Origin: Candidatus Aenigmatarchaeota archaeon
GTDB lineage: Archaea > Aenigmatarchaeota > Aenigmatarchaeia > QMZP01
DNA: 8,937 bases
Reading direction: 5' to 3'
Assembly (NCBI GenBank): GCA_030673725.1
Contig: DAOVIL010000011.1
Span: 1 to 8,937, forward strand
Under the pieces are notes generated by a model. The model saw only the letters and a list, made by a program, of their open reading frames with translations, did not search any database and was not told where the DNA came from. Of the stretch, positions 4,782 to 8,937 are shown piece after piece. Numbering within the stretch: position 1 is the first letter of the stretch; each line of letters begins with the position of its first letter. Position numbers and translations under genes: made by a program.

Positions 4782-7250
4782 TTAGTTGGGCGGGAGCTTG
4801 ACGCCGAAGACCTTGGACTCGCCCCCTTCCATAGAGACCCCGAATATCTGGTCAGCTTCCTTCACCAGTGAATCGTTGTGCGAGATGACGACGAACTGCA
4901 CGTCCTTGGACTGCTTCTTCAGGAGCTTCACTACCCTCAGCGTGTTCTCCTTGTCCAGGGCAGCGTCTGCCTCGTCCAGGATGTAGAAGGGCGACGGCCT
5001 GTGCTTCTGCAGGGCAAACACGAATGCGAAAGCGGTAAGGCTCTTCTCCCCGCCAGACAATGAGTCTATGCTCTTCAGCCTCTTGCCTGGGGGCTGTGCG
5101 TTTATCAGCATCCCGCTGTCCAGGCTCTTGGGGTCAACAAGCGCAAGCTCTGCGTCCCCCCCTGTCAGTTCCTTGTAAATCTCCTTGAAGTTCGCTGACA
5201 CCCCGTCCATGGCCTTTGTGAACACCCTGGTCCTCTTGCCCTCCACTTCAGCGATGGTCTTCTCTATCGAGTCCTTCTCCTCTATTATCCTCCCGACCTT
5301 CTCCTTGAAGTCCTCGAACTCTCCCATAAGATTATTGAAGTCCTGGAGCGCCTTCATGTTGACAAGCCCGAGTTCCTGTATGGCGGTTATGGTCTTCTTC
5401 TGCCTGAGCCTCAGCACAGCCGCCCCAAGGTTGATATAATCCTTTATCTCATTGGGGTCTATCTTCAGGTCATCCCCGAACTGGCTGTTTATGTTGTCGA
5501 ATTTGGCCTCCATCTTGGCCCTGTCGACGTTGAGCCTGCCTATATCGCTCTGCAGCACCAGCCTCTTCTCGTAAGCCTCTTTCCTCTTGTCCCTCAGGTA
5601 CCTCAGATTGGAATCCAGCCTTGCTTCATCCCGCTCCGCATTGACAGAATGCTTCTTCTTGGGCCTGGCAATCCCCTGCAGCCTGGAGAGCTCTGCCATC
5701 AGCCTCTCTATCTCTTTCCTGAGCTTGACATTCTCCAGCTCGTTCTTCTTCGCGTCTCCGAATATCTTGCTGGAATCCCCTGCGCCCGGGCCCTTCTTGT
5801 AGTAACCGCCTGTCACAGCACCGGACGCCTCCATAAGGTCGCCGTCCAGCGTGACCATCCTTATCTTGTGCGTCCTGCCTATAGTCTTGGCCAGGTCTAT
5901 GTCGCTGACGCAGGCAGTGCTCCCGAATATGAAGTCCATCACGTTCCTGTACTTTGGCTCGTACTTGATGAGTCCGCCCACCCAGTCTATCGCTTCCTTC
6001 GGGAGGAACTTGCTACCATAGGGCTTTATCTTGTCCAGCGGAAGGAAACGGGCACGGCCTATCCTGTTTTTCCTCAGGAACTTGACGCATGAAACAGCGG
6101 TCTCTGTGGTGTCTACCACAATATCCTTTAGCCTGCCGCCGCCGGCTATCTCGACAGCGACCTTGTACTGGCTGGGGACCTTTATCAGGTCGGACACAGC
6201 CCCAAAGACGCCCTTCCTGTCCATCAGGACCTTAAGGTTGGGGTGCAGGGTGTTGGAGAAGCTGCTCATCCTCTCTGTCATGGCTTCTATCCTCTCTATC
6301 TCCCTCTTGTTGAGCTCTATCCTCTCCCTCTTTATCTCGATCTCGCCTTCCACTCTCGCAATCGTCTTGGCAGCCTCTATCTCCTCCTGGCCCTTCCTGA
6401 GCTTTGCTGCCAGCTTCTCCTGATTCCTCTCCAGTTCATCTATCTTGTCATCGAACTCCTTTATCTCCTTGCCGAGCTTTTCTGATTCCTTGTTCTTCTC
6501 CTTCAGCTTCTTGTTCACGTCCTTCAGGCAGTTCTGGCTGTCGTTCTTCTCGAGCCATATCAGGCTCGTCCTTATCTTCTCCAGCTTGCCTTGGAGCTCC
6601 TGGTACTTGAGCGCTATGTCCCTGTCGTTCCTCAGCCTCTCCATGACGGACTGCTTCTCGTTGAGTACTATCTCAGCCTCCTTCACCTTCTCAGCTATCT
6701 TGGCCAGCTCCTTCATTGCCTTGTTCTTCTTGTCGTCATATTCAGCTATGCCGGATATCTCGTCTATTATGCCCTTCCTCTCCATGGCATCCATCTCTAC
6801 CACTCTGTTGACGTCTCCCTGCTGTATTATGTTGTGGCCGTCAGGGTGCATGCCTGCCTTTGAGAATATGTCAAGTATCTGCTGCCTGGTGACCACCCTT
6901 CCGTTCAGCCTGTAGGTGCTCACCCCCTTCTTGTTTATCCTTCTCCCTATGGTTACAGAGCCCTTCTCCAGGGGCAGCTCGCCTCCGGTGTTGTCTATGT
7001 AGAGCATCACATTAGCAAAATCTGCAGCGCTTTTCTGTTTGCTGCCATGGAATACCAGGTCCCCGGATACCCTGGCCCTCAGCGTCCTTGAGGATTTCTT
7101 CCCCAGGACAAAGCAGAATGCGTCAAGGACGTTCGTCTTCCCCGCGCCGTTCGGTCCGGTGATGCACGAGAATCCGGTCGGGAACGGGATGGATGCCTTC
7201 TTCTTGAAGGATTTGAACCCCTGTATGACAATCTTTTCCAGTCTTAGCAT
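4782..7250 (-). CDS. smc: SMC chromosome-organising ATPase with shortened arms
   Basis: This 822-residue protein has the complete SMC order. The N-terminal head has Walker A GPNGAGKT (32-39), with IIQQGD (141-146) as Q-loop. A coiled coil follows (about 165-335), then the SMC hinge (about 340-485: VFGAVSDLIKV, GGRLKDIVVD, LDGDLMEASGAVTGGYYKK). The return coiled coil (about 495-675) includes the conserved LGLVNMKALQDF joint. The C-terminal head has signature LSGGEKSL (731-738), Walker B FYILDEADAALD (755-766) and His791 in VISHND. Archaeal and bacterial SMCs are usually about 1150-1190 residues, so each arm is about half the normal length while heads and hinge are intact. SMC dimers entrap and fold DNA with kleisin ScpA, often encoded next door; no scpA is seen here. 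The zinc hook of Rad50 is absent. The ATG at 7250 is supported by a TATA box 26 nt upstream. Confidence 0.95.
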   Translation of the reverse strand: MLRLEKIVIQGFKSFKKKASIPFPTGFSCITGPNGAGKTNVLDAFCFVLGKKSSRTLRARVSGDLVFHGSKQKSAADFANVMLYIDNTGGELPLEKGSVTIGRRINKKGVSTYRLNGRVVTRQQILDIFSKAGMHPDGHNIIQQGDVNRVVEMDAMERKGIIDEISGIAEYDDKKNKAMKELAKIAEKVKEAEIVLNEKQSVMERLRNDRDIALKYQELQGKLEKIRTSLIWLEKNDSQNCLKDVNKKLKEKNKESEKLGKEIKEFDDKIDELERNQEKLAAKLRKGQEEIEAAKTIARVEGEIEIKRERIELNKREIERIEAMTERMSSFSNTLHPNLKVLMDRKGVFGAVSDLIKVPSQYKVAVEIAGGGRLKDIVVDTTETAVSCVKFLRKNRIGRARFLPLDKIKPYGSKFLPKEAIDWVGGLIKYEPKYRNVMDFIFGSTACVSDIDLAKTIGRTHKIRMVTLDGDLMEASGAVTGGYYKKGPGAGDSSKIFGDAKKNELENVKLRKEIERLMAELSRLQGIARPKKKHSVNAERDEARLDSNLRYLRDKRKEAYEKRLVLQSDIGRLNVDRAKMEAKFDNINSQFGDDLKIDPNEIKDYINLGAAVLRLRQKKTITAIQELGLVNMKALQDFNNLMGEFEDFKEKVGRIIEEKDSIEKTIAEVEGKRTRVFTKAMDGVSANFKEIYKELTGGDAELALVDPKSLDSGMLINAQPPGKRLKSIDSLSGGEKSLTAFAFVFALQKHRPSPFYILDEADAALDKENTLRVVKLLKKQSKDVQFVVISHNDSLVKEADQIFGVSMEGGESKVFGVKLPPN

Positions 7251-7270
7251 ATTACAATATAGCAGTCAAA

Positions 7271-7281
7271 CTCTTTTATTC
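7271..7281 (-). promoter_or_regulatory. TATA box of smc
   Basis: On the minus strand AATAAAAGAG is centred about 26 nt before the smc ATG, with no ribosome-binding site in between. This suggests a leaderless smc transcript, divergent from the SpoIIM-family gene. Confidence 0.45.
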
Positions 7282-7312
7282 TTTAGATGCCCAACGGATT
7301 CCTGGTTTAAGT

Positions 7313-7320
7313 TTTATAAG
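7313..7320 (+). promoter_or_regulatory. TATA box of the SpoIIM-family gene
   Basis: TTTATAAG, preceded by GGTTTAAG, is centred 27 nt before the ATG at 7343. No Shine-Dalgarno site is present, so transcription probably starts at the ATG. Confidence 0.5.
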
Positions 7321-7342
7321 CCATCTTGGCATTATTTAAATT

Positions 7343-8152
7343 ATGCTGGAGTCTCTTGTCAATTTCAAGGAAATAAACGAAAGGCCGTACATGATGGCCA
7401 TCTGGGCCTTCATCATATGCTGCATCGCAGTGCTGATAAGCTCCCAGGTGCCGCTGTCAGTGCCGGGCACCAACTCAGGCTTCATAGTGGTCCTATTCGT
7501 GATAATACCCTCAGTCTACTTCATAACAGTCTTCCTGAAAAAAGAGGAGGAGCTGGAGGAAGGGGCAATTGCCAGGCATGAGCACACATCCTTCTGGGGA
7601 CGGCACGAGAAGGACATACTCATACTCCTCTTCTACTTCTTCGGCCTGACCATTGCATTCGCCGTCTGGTCATTCTTCCTTCCGCAGAACTTCTTCAACG
7701 CGCAGATAACTAAGATAAACGAGATACAGGGGATGGCAACCAGCCTGACAGGCCAGGCTACAGGGGCAGCTGCAGGCCCGGCAGCCTTCAACAAGATACT
7801 GTTCAACAACCTGCAGGTCATGTTCTTCTCATTCATATTCTCCTTCATATTCGGGGCAGGCGCCATCTTCATAATAGCCTGGAACGCCTCTGTCCTGGGG
7901 GTGTACATAGGCCAGCTCTCCAAGTATGTCTGGCACATACCTATCGTATCGCTATCGTTCCTCCCCCACGGCATACCTGAGATAGCGGGGTATCTAGCCG
8001 CCGGCCTGGCGGGCGGCCTCATGTCTGCCGCCATAATACGGAAGAACACGTCAAAGACCCTTCAGATAGTCTCCTTTGACGTAGCAAAGATACTGGTTGT
8101 TGGGGTCCTTCTTATAGTGCTGGGTGCCGGAATAGAGTCGTTTGTCGGCTGA
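7343..8152 (+). CDS. SpoIIM/DUF95-family multi-spanning membrane protein
   Basis: This 269-residue protein has about six membrane segments, near residues 17-36, 46-65, 91-113, 156-188, 211-232 and 245-265. A polar, Gly/Ala-rich extracytoplasmic or lumenal stretch (about 114-150) lies in the middle. The C-terminal half carries the family signature: NNLQVMFFSFIFSFIFGAGA, NASVLGVYIG, then LPHGIPE (207-213) followed by a Gly/Ala-rich helix. In Bacillus, SpoIIM is part of the peptidoglycan-remodelling complex of engulfment. Archaeal homologues have no sporulation role and their function is not established; transport, membrane remodelling or division are open ideas. It is divergent from smc with separate TATA boxes in a 92-bp gap. 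It is followed by 112 bp before the next gene and has no obvious operon partner. The start is fixed by the TATA spacing and the first helix. Confidence 0.85.
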   Translation: MLESLVNFKEINERPYMMAIWAFIICCIAVLISSQVPLSVPGTNSGFIVVLFVIIPSVYFITVFLKKEEELEEGAIARHEHTSFWGRHEKDILILLFYFFGLTIAFAVWSFFLPQNFFNAQITKINEIQGMATSLTGQATGAAAGPAAFNKILFNNLQVMFFSFIFSFIFGAGAIFIIAWNASVLGVYIGQLSKYVWHIPIVSLSFLPHGIPEIAGYLAAGLAGGLMSAAIIRKNTSKTLQIVSFDVAKILVVGVLLIVLGAGIESFVG

Positions 8153-8219
8153 GCAGGAGAAAGGACCATTTCTAAACCAATATGAAGAGAACCCATTCAC
8201 ATTCATAGCCGAATTAAAG

Positions 8220-8227
8220 TTTAAATA
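8220..8227 (+). promoter_or_regulatory. TATA box of the 92-residue membrane protein gene
   Basis: TTTAAATA within AAAGTTTAAATAGG is centred about 42 nt before the ATG at 8265. Initiation near 8249 would give a leader of about 15 nt containing the AAGGTGA ribosome-binding site. A second AT-rich box, TATATAAA at 8241-8248, would start transcription too close to the ATG to include that site, so the upstream box is preferred. Confidence 0.5.
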
Positions 8228-8250
8228 GGGGGCTAAGGCATATATAAAAC

Positions 8251-8257
8251 AAGGTGA
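8251..8257 (+). promoter_or_regulatory. Shine-Dalgarno site of the 92-residue membrane protein
   Basis: AAGGTGA lies 7 nt before the ATG at 8265 and is a strong match to the archaeal 16S anti-SD. It decides the start of this short gene. Confidence 0.7.
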
Positions 8258-8264
8258 CTACGAT

Positions 8265-8543
8265 ATGATATTCGGAGGGTTATTAGACGTTGTAGTGGTC
8301 GTCTTTTTGGTGTTAGTGTTTGCAGAGTACATCAAGCTGCGAGCAAAGGTAGACAAGCCAATGAAGTTTTTGGCTGGATCCGCCTTGCTCTTCCTGCTTG
8401 CGTGGTCTTTCGGCGGACTGTCCGTCTTCACCACATACGCAGGCAGTGCAGCCATGTACGGCACCCAGCTGTTTGAGATCCTTGGTTGGATCCTGCTGCT
8501 CGTAGCAGCTCTTTGGGGAACGCTCGAACTCATCAAGAAGTAA
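8265..8543 (+). CDS. Small three-helix membrane protein, unknown function
   Basis: This 92-residue protein has hydrophobic segments near residues 4-22, 34-53 and 66-87. A basic loop (KLRAKVDK, about 24-31) follows the first helix, and the protein ends in KK. There are no Cys, His or catalytic motifs, and I do not recognise the family. The gene is unusually well equipped for its size: a leadered promoter, a strong ribosome-binding site, and a palindrome plus T-rich terminator directly after the stop. It therefore looks like a single-gene unit, perhaps well expressed. The basic loop would favour the cytoplasm, putting the N-terminus outside. Codons look a little different from neighbours (CGA, TTG, GTA, GTT are used), again only an impression. 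A small membrane-organising or regulatory protein is possible, but this cannot be inferred from the sequence. Confidence 0.75.
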   Translation: MIFGGLLDVVVVVFLVLVFAEYIKLRAKVDKPMKFLAGSALLFLLAWSFGGLSVFTTYAGSAAMYGTQLFEILGWILLLVAALWGTLELIKK

Positions 8544-8544
8544 G

Positions 8545-8574
8545 ACCGATCGGTTTTTCTTTTTCTTTTTCTTT
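8545..8574 (+). terminator. T-rich terminator with short palindrome
   Basis: One base after the stop codon is the perfect 10-bp palindrome ACCGATCGGT (8545-8554). It runs into TTTTTC repeated three times and a final TTT. Oligo-T tracts on the non-template strand are the main intrinsic terminators in archaea. The palindrome has no loop and may be incidental. This is the only clear T-tract terminator in the window. Confidence 0.7.
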
Positions 8575-8591
8575 GCCCCCCCTGTCGTGCG

Positions 8592-8603
8592 TATATCGAT
8601 ATA
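8592..8603. promoter_or_regulatory. 12-bp palindrome upstream of the ferredoxin promoter
   Basis: TATATCGATATA is a perfect inverted repeat whose centre lies about 32 bp upstream of the centre of the ferredoxin TATA box. Position and symmetry would suit a dimeric regulator, or it may be chance in an AT-rich stretch. Confidence 0.25.
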
Positions 8604-8626
8604 AGCCGTAAGGGCAAGAATAAACA

Positions 8627-8633
8627 TTTAAAA
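8627..8633 (+). promoter_or_regulatory. TATA box of the ferredoxin/reductase operon
   Basis: TTTAAAA is centred 25 nt before the ATG at 8655, giving a leaderless start. AGGA at 8641-8644 is 10 nt from the ATG and would not be in such a transcript. Confidence 0.5.
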
Positions 8634-8654
8634 GCACAATAGGAATAGAAGGAT

Positions 8655-8825
8655 ATGATTGAGGTTAATAAGAACCTCTGCATGAGATGCGGGGGCTGTG
8701 TTGCCACCTGCCCGAAGGCAGCCCTTACCCTGACAGAGCACGGCCTGGAATGCGACAACAGGTGCGTCAGCTGCGGCACGTGCGTGAATTTCTGCCCTGT
8801 GGGGGCGCTTAAGGTGAAAAAATGA
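8655..8825 (+). CDS. Small 2[4Fe-4S] ferredoxin
   Basis: I translated this 56-residue ORF directly. It has two complete CxxCxxCxxxCP motifs, at Cys9-12-15-19 and Cys37-40-43-47, each expected to bind one [4Fe-4S] cluster. A ninth Cys (Cys33) lies between them. It matches the length of clostridial-type ferredoxins. It carries low-potential electrons in the cytoplasm. Its TGA overlaps the ATG of the following flavoprotein (ATGA at 8822-8825), so the two are probably translationally coupled. In Methanosarcina acetivorans a ferredoxin encoded beside geranylgeranyl reductase is needed to saturate archaeal lipids, and the same arrangement suggests this ferredoxin donates electrons to the downstream enzyme. 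The ATG at 8655 is favoured by the TATA box 25 nt upstream. Confidence 0.93.
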   Translation: MIEVNKNLCMRCGGCVATCPKAALTLTEHGLECDNRCVSCGTCVNFCPVGALKVKK

Positions 8826-8937
8826 ACATTGAGAACAGCTATGATGTCATTGTAGTGGGCGCCGGCCCAGGCGGATGCAGGGCTGCAGAGGTCTGTGCAA
8901 AGGGCGGCCTGAAGGTCCTATGCGTAGAGAAGAGGGG
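8822..8937 (+). CDS. FAD-dependent reductase, geranylgeranyl reductase-like (3' truncated)
   Basis: Only the first 38 codons lie in the window. They form a Rossmann beta-alpha-beta FAD-binding start: [32 protein letters not shown], with GAGPGG at residues 13-18 and the acidic Glu36 at the end of the second strand. This N-terminus is shared by geranylgeranyl reductases and other flavin oxidoreductases, so family assignment rests on context. The gene overlaps a 2[4Fe-4S] ferredoxin by 4 nt, as expected for the archaeal enzyme that saturates the isoprenoid chains of ether lipids using ferredoxin electrons. A different ferredoxin-linked flavoprotein (FixC-like or a dehydrogenase) is the main alternative. 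The catalytic and substrate-binding regions are beyond the window. Confidence 0.8.
   Translation, partial: MNIENSYDVIVVGAGPGGCRAAEVCAKGGLKVLCVEKR

Noticed and set aside
4782..7250. Rad50 or another hook-type ATPase
   Set aside because: The central domain is an SMC hinge (GGRLKDIVVD, LDGDLMEASGAVTGG) and there is no CxxC zinc hook.
4782..7250. SMC as a frameshifted or split pseudogene
   Set aside because: The frame is open throughout, both heads and the hinge are complete, and both arms are shortened similarly.
7320..7330. Short inverted repeat GCCA-tct-TGGC between the TATA box and start of the SpoIIM-family gene
   Set aside because: A 4-bp stem with a 3-nt loop is expected by chance and would not form a stable structure.
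7039..7581. 180-residue plus-strand ORF spanning the smc start and SpoIIM-family start
   Set aside because: It crosses two divergent promoters and overlaps the SMC Walker A region and the SpoIIM-family gene in the wrong frame.
8258..8779. 173-residue minus-strand ORF
   Set aside because: It runs antisense through the three-helix membrane protein, the T-rich terminator and the ferredoxin, whose eight cluster Cys prove the plus strand is coding. It has no promoter and a low-complexity Lys/Thr composition from the T tract.
1..8937. tRNA, rRNA, CRISPR array, insertion sequence or riboswitch
   Set aside because: The intergenic gaps are all under about 115 bp. I saw no cloverleaf, no repeated spacers, no transposase and no long leader that could hold a riboswitch.

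Overview
The window comes from an archaeon. Three things show this: an archaeal uL16 (L10e), start codons preceded at about 24-27 nt by archaeal TATA boxes (mostly leaderless genes), and a 2[4Fe-4S] ferredoxin joined to a geranylgeranyl-reductase-type flavoprotein, the pair that saturates archaeal ether lipids. Ile codons are mostly ATA and Arg codons mostly AGG. The compact spacing, single-gene transcription units and short SMC would suit a small-genome (DPANN-like) lineage, but this window cannot fix the lineage.

Layout. 1-396 (+) is the 3' end of a GlmU-like sugar-phosphate acetyltransferase. 421-852 (+) is a four-helix membrane protein. It meets, tail to tail with a 4-nt overlap, ribosomal protein L10e (849-1379, -). 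Upstream of L10e on the same strand is dCTP deaminase (1435-1989, -). A divergent AT-rich promoter region separates dcd from an orphan soluble protein (2056-2616, +), followed by a 66-residue Cys-containing orphan (2698-2898, +). That orphan overlaps by 4 nt the end of a thymidylate-synthase-like gene (2895-3698, -). Going upstream on the minus strand come a fusion of an MtrA-type corrinoid domain with DUF4346 (3731-4750) and an SMC ATPase of only 822 residues (4782-7250). Divergent from smc is a SpoIIM/DUF95 membrane protein (7343-8152, +). Then follow a well-insulated 92-residue three-helix membrane protein (8265-8543, +) with its own TATA box, Shine-Dalgarno site and T-rich terminator, and finally the ferredoxin (8655-8825, +) with an ATGA overlap into a truncated FAD-dependent reductase (8822-8937, +).

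Functional themes. dCTP deaminase and the TS-like protein both point to the dUMP/dTMP branch of pyrimidine metabolism. The TS-like protein sits 32 nt downstream of a soluble MtrA-DUF4346 protein that looks able to hold a corrinoid and perhaps a pterin, so the pair may be a small one-carbon module outside the membrane Mtr complex. By eye the TS-like protein has Glu where TS normally has a phosphate-binding Arg, so its substrate is open. This pair is the most interesting part of the window. The shortened, apparently ScpA-less SMC is second. No tRNA, rRNA, CRISPR or mobile element was seen, and no gene-free stretch exceeds about 115 bp.
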